Positions 43,801 to 54,385 are shown, counted from the first letter of the stretch. The stretch: DNA of 64,000 nucleotides from Trichosporon coremiiforme (GCA_039545355.1 BCJJ01000019.1:60076-124075); one strand, 5' to 3'. Program-made: numbers and translations. The notes: generated from the letters alone by a model not told the origin.

Positions 43801-44745
43801 TTACAGCTTCGCCTTAATGTCATCGAACACCTTCGGTCCCTGCTTTCCCAGCGCGGTGGCGATGGCCACAAAGTCGGCCCCAGCAGCCCGCATACGCTTG
43901 TACCCGTTCGCGTCGCCGACGCCACCGACGCCGATGATCTGGATCGGCACGCCAGCCTCGTCGAACATCTTGCGCAAGGACACCACGTTTCCAAGCGCAA
44001 GAGGGTGAATTGCCGGTCCGGCGAGACCGCCGAATCCGCCCTCGCTCGGCAGAATCGGCCCCTCAGGCGTCATGACGACGGAAGAGCCGAGCGTATTCGC
44101 GGCCGTGATGAAGGAGATCTTTCCACTGTCCTTGACGGCCGAGACGAGCATCTTGAACTGCCCTGGGTGCGTGTAGGGCGTCGTCTTGAGGCCGATCGGG
44201 ACGGGGGAAGAGTCGGGGAGGGCCGCGAGGAAGGCACGGAGTTCGCCGTCGTCGTAGGCGGGCGGGGGACGACCAGGGACGTTCGGGCAGGACAGGTTGA
44301 TCTCAACCGCAAGGCGCAGCGGCACCTCCTTGCTGAAGGCGATGACGCGGCGGACGGCCTCGGCGTTCGTCTCCGGCGTCTCTCCCGTTACAGAGACAAT
44401 GATGAGCTTGTCGCTCGGCTCCTTGGCCAGTTCCCTGATGAAGTCCAGGTAGGACGAGAGAGGGTGCGGGCTGAGGCCGAAGCAGTTCAGCGAGCCGGTA
44501 AGGGAGTCAGACGAAGGGTTGAAAGCCGGAGGGTCGCGCGAGGTGGAAGAGGTGGAGTTGGAGGGGTCGTAGAAGAGGAAGGTGTTCACAGCGTCGTCGT
44601 GCGGGTAACCGTTCACAAGCGAGGTGCGGGTCGTAATGGCTCCGGTGGAGGAGGACTTCCACAGCGGCCGAAGGAAGGTCAGGTCGCTCGCCCACGGGCA
44701 AGCCGCGTTGAGAAGCGGGGGCTCAATCCGGAGCTTGGCGGGCAT
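43801..44745 (-). CDS. Dihydroorotate dehydrogenase, class 1A-like
   Basis: Single exon of 314 residues with no N-terminal presequence or membrane anchor. EINLSCPNVPGRPP carries the catalytic Cys of class 1 enzymes (class 2 mitochondrial enzymes have Ser). Other family features are NAACPWA near the start, STGAITTRTS, SEGGFGGLAGPAIHP, and the FMN phosphate-binding IIGVGGV and ATALGKQGP. The length and the pattern up to VFDDIKAKL fit the soluble, fumarate-dependent class 1A family (Ura1-type), which converts dihydroorotate to orotate in pyrimidine synthesis. Most fungi use a class 2 respiratory-chain enzyme, so this may be an additional enzyme with an altered substrate. Confidence 0.85.
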   Translation of the reverse strand: MPAKLRIEPPLLNAACPWASDLTFLRPLWKSSSTGAITTRTSLVNGYPHDDAVNTFLFYDPSNSTSSTSRDPPAFNPSSDSLTGSLNCFGLSPHPLSSYLDFIRELAKEPSDKLIIVSVTGETPETNAEAVRRVIAFSKEVPLRLAVEINLSCPNVPGRPPPAYDDGELRAFLAALPDSSPVPIGLKTTPYTHPGQFKMLVSAVKDSGKISFITAANTLGSSVVMTPEGPILPSEGGFGGLAGPAIHPLALGNVVSLRKMFDEAGVPIQIIGVGGVGDANGYKRMRAAGADFVAIATALGKQGPKVFDDIKAKL

Positions 44746-45233
44746 GACGGTCGTGTGAGGGATGGGAGCAAGTGGGCAGCAGGGAAGGAGGCAGCGGGGG
44801 AGATAAGGACGAACGAATTCTTGTGCATGGAGTCTGGTGATCTGCTATCTTTTTAATTGTCCCATACCTTTAGACCTAACCGGAGACCTAATCTACACGC
44901 TGAGTCGGGAACTTGCGGGTCCTCGCGGAGATTCCGACGCGGGCAACGAGCCTGGCGGGAAATTGCGGTGAACTAATCACAATGTCTGAGAGAAGAACTA
45001 ATGAACAGGCGTACGAAAAGCTAATCGGCAACTTGGTGCCTAATGACAGTGTCCTAATTGGCAGGGAAGAGGCAGAAGAAGAAGAGGGCGCCCCCATGCG
45101 ACGGTAGAAGTTATACGACAGTGTCCTTATTGGCAGGTTGGAAGGGATAAACGACAAGGGGCTGGGTAGAGGCCGTGGACAGGTGTGCACAGCGGTGGAC
45201 ACAGTTTTGACGACAGGGGCTGTTTTGCCAGCC
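44746..45233. other. Spacer with a 21-bp near-perfect direct repeat
   Basis: About 490 bp between two minus-strand genes. It contains a 21-bp sequence at 45045-45065 repeated with one change at 45117-45137. A 41-codon ATG-started frame from 44983 reads through the first copy but has no other support. Confidence 0.5.
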
Positions 45234-46528
45234 TTAGACCCACCGGCCGAGAATGCTCATCACAATGAGACCGGTGAGGAAACACGCGAACGCCACGAAG
45301 ACGCGGAACCCGCTCGCGTTCTTGAGCGGGCCGTCAACAAAGTCGGTCGCGAGAAGCTTGAAAGAAGAGTAAAGCTGGGGTCAGCCACTGAATGGTCTCA
45401 GGGCTCACGAGAATACCGGCCGAGGTCGAGTCGAGGATACCGATAGACACGAGGGCGGCGGTGCCGTTCGCGGAGAAGGACTGGCGGACGCCGATACCGA
45501 TCGCAATGCCGATGGGCGTGATCAGCATGAACGCGAGGATCTGCAGGATCGTGTGAAGCTTCGTCTGCCAGTGGAGCGAGGCAATACGGGCGCCCAGCCT
45601 GACCGTCAGCTTCTGACATAAGACAGGTAGACTCACGCAGCGCCCTCAAAGAGCTGGTGGAAGATGATGACGAGCAGCAGCGTCGTCCAGGCGCTGGAGG
45701 AGTCGGCGCCGAGCGTGACACCAATCATGACAGAGTGAAAGATGATACCCGCCTCGAGAAGGATCACCTGCCAAGCAGCCTTGCGTCTTTGTGCCGTCTC
45801 GATGGAGAGGTTGCAAGCCTCGGTCGCCTCCTTGTCGCGGTCATCTTGCACACCTTGGCGCCACGCCGCGACGAAGTCGAAGAGGAAGGTAATGAAAGCG
45901 CCAGCGAGGGCGATGGCCGGAGCAGTCGGCGGGAAGTGTAGTGTGCCAAGGCACGGGTCGGAGAACATGAGGAAGCCGTGGTAGAGGAGATGGATGAAGG
46001 CTGTCGAGATGATGATGCCTGTGCCGATGTGGCGGGCGAAGAAGAAGATGCAGCCCCACACACCATATTCCCGCCCGACACTTGCAGAGTCGAGGTCAGC
46101 CACGGCAGGGCCCTTGAACCAGCCTGCTACTGTCGGCAGCATGATACCGAAGAATGAAGTGACGAGAACGATGAAGATCGAGGCAATGTGCATTCCCATG
46201 TTGTAGCTGCCGAGCACGACTGTGCCGCATGCTGGTTGAGCGTGGGCTGCAGGACAGTGAGGACCATGGCTGAGAGTGAGCTCGCGCAACGGTATGACGG
46301 ACTCACGTTGATCCGTCGGCGTGCAGCACACATTGCTCGAGGGCGTACGCAGTCTCTGCAAACTGCGCCTCGGCGAGCGTGTCGAAGCAGTCATGGTGGT
46401 CCACGTCTGGCGTCAGCCCTTGTCTTCATCGATAACGCACCCCAAACGCAGTGGCGTCCGTCGGACGACTCAACGGCGAGGACTGTGGCGGCGGCGGTAA
46501 GTAAAACGAGTGTGGAGAGTCTAGTCAT
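45234..46528 (-). CDS. ZIP-family metal transporter
   Basis: Five exons (46528-46441, 46406-46307, 46269-45637, 45598-45409, 45374-45234) give 383 residues. A signal peptide (MTRLSTLVLLTAAATVLA) and a short Cys/His-rich lumenal or extracellular segment (CVWDVDHHDCFD, LEQCVLHADG) precede eight predicted helices. The metal-site helices carry the ZIP signatures HSVMIGVTLG and HQLFEGAALGARI. A cytosolic loop with DDRDKE follows helix III. It should import zinc or a related divalent metal at the plasma membrane. In exon 3 the acceptor at ctctcag/CCATGG was chosen because only this keeps the frame. The gene lies 240 bp after the MFS gene on the same strand. Confidence 0.9.
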
Positions 46529-46767
46529 GGGGTGTTTGGAGTGGTTCTGTATCGATGCCAGGACGTGAAACAAGAGGCTTTCGTTTAAAAAGGAGCTTGC
46601 AAACGGTGGCGCCCGGCTGGCTTTGAGTGCGACACTTCGACGGCCCGAGCGGTATATCAGATAACATTGCATCGCGAAAGCTACAGCCCTCTACAGTCCC
46701 TGCTAGCCGGCTCCCCACCGCCCCAGTTCCCTATTGTGAGCAGTGCGGCCATGTGTCCGGCCGAAAA

Positions 46768-48425
46768 CTATGACTTCTGCCACAGCTTCCAATTGCCCTG
46801 CAAGTAGTGCTTGACGCCGAAGAGCGCGAGGGCCGCTGCCAAGTACAAGCCGGCACAGAACCCGATCGCGATCTGGTATTCGCCCGGCCCATGCCTGCCA
46901 AGATGTGTGCGCGAGTAGTCGACGAGCATGATGGCGAATGGCTGGCCCATCAGGTTTGGAATTGACAGAGTGAGCCAGTAGATCGAAAGGGCTGAAGCAA
47001 GGTCGGAAATACCCACCACCGCGGCCGTGAGGGGGGTAGCCGCGCTGTGGATCGTACCCGAGCAAGCACCGTTCACGAAACCGTAGAACGCCATTAGGCT
47101 GAAAGTCCGTCCGGGCATCCAGATCGCTAATGTCGCCACACCGCAGATCAGGTAGCTCACGATCACCATGTTTACTCGTCCCAATCGGTCCATCAGGAAT
47201 CCCCACAAGGGTCGGCCAACAAGCTGCCCCGCGGCAACGATCGACTGCACGGCACCACCCTGCTTCTGCGTCATGCCCAGCGCCGACGTGCAGTACGACG
47301 CAAGCGTGTAGATCGCGATGAAGTAGCCCATCACTGAATGTCAGCTTGAAACCAACCGAAGCCCCGAAGTGCCAAGCCCGATACTCACTTGTAAGGAAGG
47401 CCCACAGAAGCAGCCATTTGTATCCCGGGTGCCAGAAGAAGTTGAGTTGCAGGGGTGCCTGGCGCGCCTGGACCTGCTCATGCCTTCCGCGCAGCAGGAG
47501 CGACGCCGTGATGAGGACGAAAGCCGAGATACACCCGTTGATGACGTACGTGTACTTGACGCCGACGGAGTACATGAGCAGGGGGGTCGTGTTGGAGAAG
47601 ATGAGGGCTCCGACGCCGGAGCCGGCCTGTGCAATGCCCTGAGCGAGGGACAAGCGGCGGTCGAACCAGTGCGCGACGAGGGGTTGCTGATATTAGCTCT
47701 ACTCCACAATCGCATTCATGTACGTACCGATGGCACGAGGATCAGGCCCATACCGAGACCGAACACAATGGCCTGCGTCGCGATGAAGGCGCCGAAGCTA
47801 TGCGTAAGGCCCGAAAGACACTGGCCGAGAGAACACAGCACGGCGCCGAGGACCAGCACGGTCTTGTATCCCAGAAGGCGTGTCAGGTAGTTCGCGAGCG
47901 GGCCCTGAAGCACGGCGAAGGCCGCTGAGAGGCCGCCCACAAAAGCGTACTGCAGCTGCGTCGCGCCGTAGTAGTTGTGCTGCAGGAAGAAGGCTGTGAA
48001 CACACCATACGTCGTGTTGATACTGTACGTCAGCCACACTGCTTAATAAGGAGCCCGAGCCGAAGCTGCGATGAGGTAATGAGTAAGACTTACCCCCAGG
48101 TACAAGCGTTCAGAGCCAGGATACAGAACACGACGACCCAGCCGTACCCGCCGTTCGGGAGCTCGACGCTGTCCTCGTGCTCCTCGGTGACGCCTGCGTC
48201 GAGCGCCTCCGCAATCTCTACGTCGGAGGGAGCATGGCTGGGTGTGCGGCTCGCTCGGCTCGCGCGACTCCGCCGGCTCGCGAGCGTGTTGCCGCTGGCG
48301 CGGCTGGCCGTCCTCGTTAAGGTCTTCTCATTGTTGCCGTACAACACCTGGGACTTGTCGTCCGCCGAGATCTCAGAGTTCTGGGTCAAGGTGTCTGGTT
48401 TCTCGTCAAGGGCATGGGTGGTCAT
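46768..48425 (-). CDS. MFS monocarboxylate-type transporter
   Basis: Four exons (48425-48094, 48022-47728, 47686-47389, 47333-46768) give 496 residues. A Ser/Arg-rich cytosolic N-terminus (SRRSRASRASRTPS) is followed by the MCT entry motif NGGYGWVVVFC and about 12 helices; the loop motif HWFDRRLSLAQGIAQAGSGVG and GRPLWGFLMDRLGR are typical of the monocarboxylate porter branch. Exon 2 begins at a gctgacgtacag acceptor that restores TWGINTTYGVF; an earlier acceptor would break the frame. Substrates in fungi range from monocarboxylates to riboflavin or siderophore precursors, so the cargo is not assigned. It is divergent from the GH18 gene. Confidence 0.9.
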
Positions 48426-49217
48426 TGGAGTGATGGGGAAAAGGAACAGACAGGCGGACCAGCATTGCTGCTTATGCAATGCTCAACAGGGTTATCGGCA
48501 GTGGTGCGGGTGGTACATCCTGGATTATTTCGGTATTCCCGGCCCCACCTGACTGACCAGCTTGGTCTTGGCCTGCAGCTGTCGTCTGGTTTTCTCTGCA
48601 GACTCTGCGGTCTTCCAGGTTACGCACCAGGCACGCTGTCGGACTCTCGCTTCCATCGCGTTGTTCGCGTACACCGGCTACAGAAGAATGCTTGGGCGTC
48701 GACTGAGTACGATGTGTGCAGTGTAATTCAGGCTCATTTACTTGAAGTTTAATTCCTTTTCCTGTGCCGAGTCGGACTTGGCTAATATGTGTTAAGGCAC
48801 CCTCTCCTGCCCCGCCTTCACCATCTCCGCGGACGGAGCCCGCTGCCGGAGCCCGCTGTCACGGAGCCCACTTGAATTCACGTGGAAAGACCTGGTAAGG
48901 TCACGTGAAAGGGGCACCCGTGGGAGACCTCAAACCTTTTGGTTCCGGCGGAAGTTGCTCCGAGCGGGCGGACGGGAGCAGAGTTGTGTTTATGCTGCGG
49001 GCGAGACGTGCTCCCTGTGTGCCCTCGTACCTGGGCCGTGGTCTGTCGGTCGGGCCTCGAATTCATTCCTGGCGACGATCGCCGACAACAGGAAGGAACA
49101 GCATTGACTTCTGGGTCCGTCTGGTCTGCATCTTTTTCTCCTCATCGCACTCTTTCTCTTCTCGTCTCATCTCCCTTTACCTATCTCTGCCCGCCCCTCC
49201 TTTTTTCAACGTTCGCC
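48426..49217. promoter_or_regulatory. Divergent promoter: MFS transporter and GH18 genes
   Basis: About 790 bp. It holds direct repeats CGGAGCCCGCTG at 48834-48845 and 48847-48858 plus a partial CGGAGCCC at 48862-48869, then two CACGTG E-boxes at 48879-48884 and 48902-48907 (23 bp apart). A pyrimidine-rich leader (about 49130-49205) precedes the GH18 ATG. These repeats look like transcription factor sites; which gene they control is unknown. Confidence 0.55.
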
Positions 49218-50657
49218 ATGATCTCCACGCTCGTTTCCCTCCTCGCTCTCTCCGCCTCGGGCGCCGCCGTCGACGTCAGCGCCCCTCACTACTCGCTTTA
49301 CCTCTACGACGATGTCGGCGCCGGCAGCTGGCCCTCCGCCGACAAGGTTCAGCCGTACAACCGTCTGCTCCTTGCCTTCTGGGAGTCGGGCGGCCCGACT
49401 GCCGCCTCGAGCTCGTGGGCTAACCTGCCTGACGACAAGCGCCAGTCGATCCTGAACAATTACCACGACAAGGGCATCGCTGTCATGGTGTCTGCCTTCG
49501 GTGCCGGCGACTCTGTTATCGGCAAGAAGAAGGATCCTGTCAAGCTCGCGCAGGACCTCGCGGGCTGGGTTAACCAGCACGGCCTTGACGGTGTCGACGT
49601 CGACCTCGAGGACTTCGACTCGCTGCAGAACGACAAGGACTACGCGCTCGACTGGCTGTCCAAGTTCTACACCGAGCTCTCTAACTCGCTCGGTGGCAAG
49701 CCCATCTCGTCGACTCCCACTGCGTGGATGTACGGTTCCGCTTTCGGCTCTGCCGACTCCGTGTACTGCAAGCTGAACTCCGCCGTCGGCGACAAGATCA
49801 GCTGGTACAACATGCAGCTCTACAACGGTGCGCAGGGCACGTGGAACAACTGCGACAACACCGTCAAGCATTCCGACAACGGCGCCTTCCTGGCCCTCGG
49901 CGACATCAGCGGCATGTGCGGCATTCCCATGAACAAGATGGCTGTCGGCAAGCTCTGGGACAAGGGCGAGCTCGCCCACGCTGGCACCGAGGACCAGATT
50001 ATGGACCCTAAGGCTCTCGGCCAGTGTCTCGCCGGCGCCGGTACTGGCGGTGTCATGGTCTGGTCTGCCTCGCTTGGATCCTGGGACAAACCCCTCAACT
50101 ACCTGAAGGACACGCTCGGTGCCGAGTCGTCCGCCCCCGCCACGCCCGCCGTCAACAACCTGGCCGCCTCCGCTTCGCCTGCTCCCTCGTCGGCTGCCGC
50201 TCCCGCCTCCGCCTCGCCTTCGGCTGCTTCATCTGACGCCCCTTCTGCCGCCCCCGCCACCGACGCCTCCTCCTCCGCCGGTGCTTCCTCTGGTGCCGCA
50301 GCCGTCTCGCCCTCCTCGGCGCCGGGCTCTGCCTCTAACGTAGGTGGATCCTCCTCTGTGTCCGCCGGCTCCAGCTCTGCTGTTGCCGGCTCGTCTTCGG
50401 CCGGCGCGTCGTCCTCTGACGCGCCTCAGTCCGTTTCTGGCGCTTCTACCTCCTCGGGATCGAACCAGGCCGCTGACCCTAAGGCTGGACAGTCTGACTC
50501 CATGTCCACCGGCTCCTCTATCCCTGACGCCTCCAAGTCGTCTGCCGCTGGTGTCGCCGGAGCCTCCGCCGCCGCCAACAAAGACAACAGCTCCGCCTCT
50601 GCACTCTCCGCCAGCCTCCTCGTTGCTGCCGGGGCCGTGCTCGCCACTCTCTTTTAA
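49218..50657 (+). CDS. GH18 chitinase-like, GPI-anchored
   Basis: Single exon of 479 residues. After a signal peptide (MISTLVSLLALSASGAA) the GH18 barrel shows LLLAFWESGGP, VMVSAFGAG and the catalytic DGVDVDLE (124-131) with acid Glu131, then ISWYNMQLYN and 'GGVMVWSASLGSWD' for the last strands. GH18 enzymes hydrolyse chitin or related N-acetylglucosamine polymers with substrate-assisted catalysis. A Ser/Ala/Pro-rich stalk of about 150 residues ends in NKDNSS and a hydrophobic tail (LSASLLVAAGAVLATLF), a GPI-anchor signal, so it is placed at the membrane or wall. An upstream in-frame extension exists but lacks a signal peptide, so this ATG is preferred. Strong C-ending codon bias suggests high expression. 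Confidence 0.92.
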   Translation: MISTLVSLLALSASGAAVDVSAPHYSLYLYDDVGAGSWPSADKVQPYNRLLLAFWESGGPTAASSSWANLPDDKRQSILNNYHDKGIAVMVSAFGAGDSVIGKKKDPVKLAQDLAGWVNQHGLDGVDVDLEDFDSLQNDKDYALDWLSKFYTELSNSLGGKPISSTPTAWMYGSAFGSADSVYCKLNSAVGDKISWYNMQLYNGAQGTWNNCDNTVKHSDNGAFLALGDISGMCGIPMNKMAVGKLWDKGELAHAGTEDQIMDPKALGQCLAGAGTGGVMVWSASLGSWDKPLNYLKDTLGAESSAPATPAVNNLAASASPAPSSAAAPASASPSAASSDAPSAAPATDASSSAGASSGAAAVSPSSAPGSASNVGGSSSVSAGSSSAVAGSSSAGASSSDAPQSVSGASTSSGSNQAADPKAGQSDSMSTGSSIPDASKSSAAGVAGASAAANKDNSSASALSASLLVAAGAVLATLF

Positions 50658-51042
50658 ACATTAGACTACCCATAGACAACTACATAGCCACTGACAATAT
50701 GTCAATCTATATTCTTCTCTTGCTATCTGCTGCATGATTGCCGTCCGGCATGTTCGACGGCTGTTAGGCTGTCTTGGGCGATCGGCCTAGCGTCGCCGAG
50801 TATGCCGCGTGGTGCACGGTGCGCGTGACGAAAGTCGCATCAGCTTCGGAACCGCGTGCTCCTGTGCTTTGGGGGCTCTAACGTGTGCGTGCGAAGCTAT
50901 TAATAACCGATCGCGTCTGACTTTCCTGCTCACATCGTCCATCCCCCACTCTCTGCCGCCGCTCACCCTCAATCGCGCCTGACTTCAGTCACTGAGGAAG
51001 GCACCCACACCGCCTTGGTTCGAACCCACGAGCAAGCATAGG
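50658..51042. other. Spacer between GH18 and GNAT genes
   Basis: About 385 bp with the GH18 3' UTR and the GNAT promoter. A short palindrome GGTTCGAACC near 51018 was checked and is not part of a tRNA. Confidence 0.5.
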
Positions 51043-52239
51043 ATGTCGGCGCTGGCAAACCAGATCTCGTACCGGCGGCATCAGGCTGCCGGCTCCGATG
51101 GCATCTTCGAGCCTTTAGGCAGCGTCATCGTCTCCGCTGGTCATGGCCCCGGCTCAAGAGTAAACGTCACCGTCCCCACTGGCTCGACCGCAGCCGATCT
51201 TAAGAAGGCGCTGGATCATGCCCTCGAGCTTGGGAAGGAGAGGAAGGGGGCGATGGGATGTTGGGCTGAAGAGTGTCCTGCCCCGCGCTGGGTCACGGCG
51301 TCGGCGGTCGAGAGAGGGATGCAATGGGGCTGGACTGCAAGGTGGATGGCATGGCCGGCGTCTAAGCCGCTGCCAGAGGAGAGGAAAGTCGATGGCATTG
51401 AGGTCAGGCGTGTAACGGCGGTGCCAGAGAAGAGAGCCGAGGAGATCCCCTTCGTCGATGAGCGCTGGTCCCTCCTCCTGCCTCTCGATCCGAGCACGCT
51501 CGTCCTGGGTGCGTTCGACGGAGATACGATGATCGGCACAGTCGCAGTGCACTGTACTGCTGCCCGCGACGGGGCCGTCTTCAACCTCGGCGTCGCCGAG
51601 AGCTACCAGCGGAGAGGCATCGGCCGAGCCCTGATGGTCGCTCTCCTCAAGCTGGCGAGGGAGGAGGGGCTGAAGGAGGTCACGCTGAACGCAACGGACG
51701 CCGGCGCAGGGCTGTATCTCGGTCTCGGATTCGAGGATCGAGGAAGAGGACAGACGTGGTGGATCAACAGCGACATGTGGGATCGTCCTGGGCCCACTGC
51801 CCAGCAACGTGCCGTCTCACGAGCCATCGCTATGGACTCGCCCGACGTCCCGCCCACGAACAATGCGATGCTCCCGTGCAACGTGACGCCAATGCGCCTG
51901 GCAGCTACCACGAACAGCCCTCATGCCGCCGCCGCGCTCGAGCAGCAGGGCATCAAGCTCGATGCGCTCTCGGCCTGGGATCTGGGCTGGAAGGACCGCG
52001 GGGAACAGATCTTGAAGGACGGAGCACTGAACCAGCTGGACGAGGTCGAGAAGGCGACGACATTGCACACCGCCATCCAGCGGGATGACCGGGAACTCGC
52101 TGCGCTGTGTCTCAAGCTAGGAGCCAGGACAGACATCAAAGACGGCAACTACAACAGCGACGCTATGGGATGGTGCAACGCTTGCGAGAAACCGGAGATC
52201 GCTCAGATGATTCGGGACGGGGCCAGCAAGAAGGAGTGA
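51043..52239 (+). CDS. GNAT N-acetyltransferase with ankyrin-like C-terminus
   Basis: Single exon of 398 residues. The middle is a GNAT domain: 'GTVAVHC', 'NLGVAESYQRRGIGRALMVA' (acetyl-CoA pyrophosphate loop QRRGIG) and 'LNATDAGAGLYLGLGFEDRG'. The N-terminal 100 residues resemble a second, degenerate GNAT-like half (WAEECPAPRWV). The last 80 residues contain ankyrin-like repeats (TTLHTAIQRDDRELAALCLKLGA, KPEIAQMIRDGA), with the first consensus clear and the second weak. Substrate unknown; small-molecule or protein amines are possible. It converges on the UNC-93-type gene 228 bp away. Confidence 0.85.
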   Translation: MSALANQISYRRHQAAGSDGIFEPLGSVIVSAGHGPGSRVNVTVPTGSTAADLKKALDHALELGKERKGAMGCWAEECPAPRWVTASAVERGMQWGWTARWMAWPASKPLPEERKVDGIEVRRVTAVPEKRAEEIPFVDERWSLLLPLDPSTLVLGAFDGDTMIGTVAVHCTAARDGAVFNLGVAESYQRRGIGRALMVALLKLAREEGLKEVTLNATDAGAGLYLGLGFEDRGRGQTWWINSDMWDRPGPTAQQRAVSRAIAMDSPDVPPTNNAMLPCNVTPMRLAATTNSPHAAAALEQQGIKLDALSAWDLGWKDRGEQILKDGALNQLDEVEKATTLHTAIQRDDRELAALCLKLGARTDIKDGNYNSDAMGWCNACEKPEIAQMIRDGASKKE

Positions 52240-52466
52240 GGACGTTTGAGCCATTTTGTGTCATTGCACTATCAACAAGGTTGTGTATTCTAGAGAGCGT
52301 ACAGATGGAAGTTGTATCGTTTCTGTGCTTTTGTGTGCTGGATCATGCACCTCTCGGCAAGTCCACCAGCGACATGTTCGCCGCCGAACAGTCTCATTAT
52401 CAACCGACTGCCCAAACCATTCGTCCTCAACTACAGCAGCCATCACAGGAAGGTCAGACCGGCCGT

Positions 52467-54385
52467 CTAATCCACCGGCCCGTTGAGATCAATACCAACC
52501 CTCCGCACGACGAGCCACGCTGGGATGATGGCGACACCCCAAAGCGCAAAGTTGAGGCACGAGGAACCAAGGTGTGCGAAGCTCTCTACCGAGCTGGTTC
52601 CATAGGCAACGGCCTGCGCCGCACTCTCGACTGCACGTAGGAGACCGGCGGCGCGCGAGCTGTCGCTTGAGCTCTTCACAGAGTGCTTCACTAGGAAGTA
52701 CAGGTAAAGATAGTGTGTCTGGAAGCTGGCGCCAAGGAAGACGTACAGCGCAAACGTGCGGCCGAAGTACTTGCTGTTCGTCCAGTCGACCGTATCGGGC
52801 GTGGGCCAGTGGGTCATCAGCACCATGTTCCAGATCCACCAAGCTCCCCTAGTCGTCATCATGAAGATGAATCCGGCTCTCGCCCTAGTCTTGAGCGGCA
52901 CATTGTGCCGGTCGAGGAAGAAGCCGACAACGTTGCCGACGATAATGCACGCCCACGCCGCGATGAAGGAGCCGAGCGCACGCACCCGGACCGAGAAGTA
53001 GGAGGCCATGTACGTGTTTGTGTACGACTCTGGAAAGACGGCCTGCGCGATCAGAGGAATAATGAGGAGGTACTCCTTCGTGCAGAGGACGCGGAGCGTC
53101 TGCTTGATGTTGGTCAAAATCGTCGTGTGCGTGTACAGCTTGGGCTCGACGCCATCCAGGCGGCGGATCTGGTGCGGCCGCGGGAGGAGGAAGGCGATCT
53201 TGTTCGTCAGTGATTCGCTCGATTCGCCACTCGCCACTTTGACCACAGCGTACTCACGAACGGGCCCAGCGACGTCAACACTATGAACACGATGTACACG
53301 TTGGGATTGATTGCGCCCGCATAGTTGCCGTCGGCGTTCATGCCTAGGTTGATTGCGCCGCCGACGATCTGGCCCGCCACTCGGAACGAGAGCCAGATGC
53401 CTAGGAACTTGCCCATGCGGAACTGCTCGGGGTACGACATGGCGATGGCTGGAGTTAGCAGGGCTCGTATCGGCGCATAAGCGATATCTGGTTAGCGCGC
53501 AGGCCCGAGAGAGTGGGGAGATATAGCCGCGGGGCACGGGGCTCGGACACAGAGGAGCGGCGTTCCAACGGACCTGGCCCTACATTGATCGGGGGGCAGA
53601 TGATGCTGGTGAATGTCTAGTCCGAGCAACTGAATAGCTGGAGCCTGGGAGGACGCCGGTGACTGTTTGTTTGGTTCCACAACAGCCTCAATCGTCGGCT
53701 CTGGCCATCACAAGGCCCCATCTCGTACGCCGTTCAACCCCGCACCCCTGTCCTCACCGACGGTACCTTGCAGTGCTAATCGCTTGTTATCGCTAAGAGC
53801 AGCCGCCCAGCATGCCCAGTCATTTAGCAGTCGTAGGTCACTTACCTGCCTCAGTGGCCCAGAACAGGCCAGCCGAAAGGCCGCAGAATGCAGCTCCCAG
53901 GAGCACAAACCACTCGGTCCCGTAGACGACGTTGCAGTACAGGCCGGCGCAGTAGGGTGCAAAGCCGATGCCGCCGAGGAAGAGCGCAAAGTTGATACCG
54001 ACGAGGTCCATGATCGTGCTCGCCAGGAAGGCCGTGATGACCATGAGACAGAACGTGAGCGCGTTCGCAGCGTTGATGATCCATGGCGACGCTGTTCCAC
54101 CAGCCCCGAGCGAGTTCATCGCTCCCCACACTGAAGTCAGCGATCTGTCGGACCGAAGCGTTTCTGCTCCGGGTGTGGCAGAGCCATGACAGAGTACTCA
54201 CATCCGGGAGCGCAGAAATTGCACACTCCGAGGATCCACGCGGCGCACATTGGCGACCTCCAGAAGGCGCGTTTGCTCTTGGGCTGCGTCGGGATGTTGG
54301 CGGCCGTGTCCTCGCCGGACCCCGCAGACTCGACGTGATCGAGGCCGTGATGGAGACTCGTCCTGCTCTTCTCCTTTTCAGACAT
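52467..54385 (-). CDS. UNC-93-type MFS membrane protein
   Basis: Four exons (54385-54202, 54130-53846, 53448-53258, 53198-52467) give 463 residues. It begins with a charged cytosolic leader, then the helix 'WILGVCNFCAPGLWGAMNSLG', the signature start of the UNC-93 branch of the major facilitator superfamily; a further ten or so helices follow (for example 'SYFSVRVRALGSFIAAWACII'). Fungal members are uncharacterised putative transporters. Intron 3 uses an aacaag acceptor after cactgac, the only one that keeps the frame into AFLLPRPHQIR. Probable plasma or vacuolar membrane protein. Confidence 0.88.

Noticed and set aside
49206..49979. Minus-strand frame over the GH18 gene
   Set aside because: Shadow of the highly biased GH18 exon; no motif of its own.
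51016..51034. GGTTCGAACCC resembling a tRNA B-box
   Set aside because: No T stem, acceptor stem or A-box can be paired around it.
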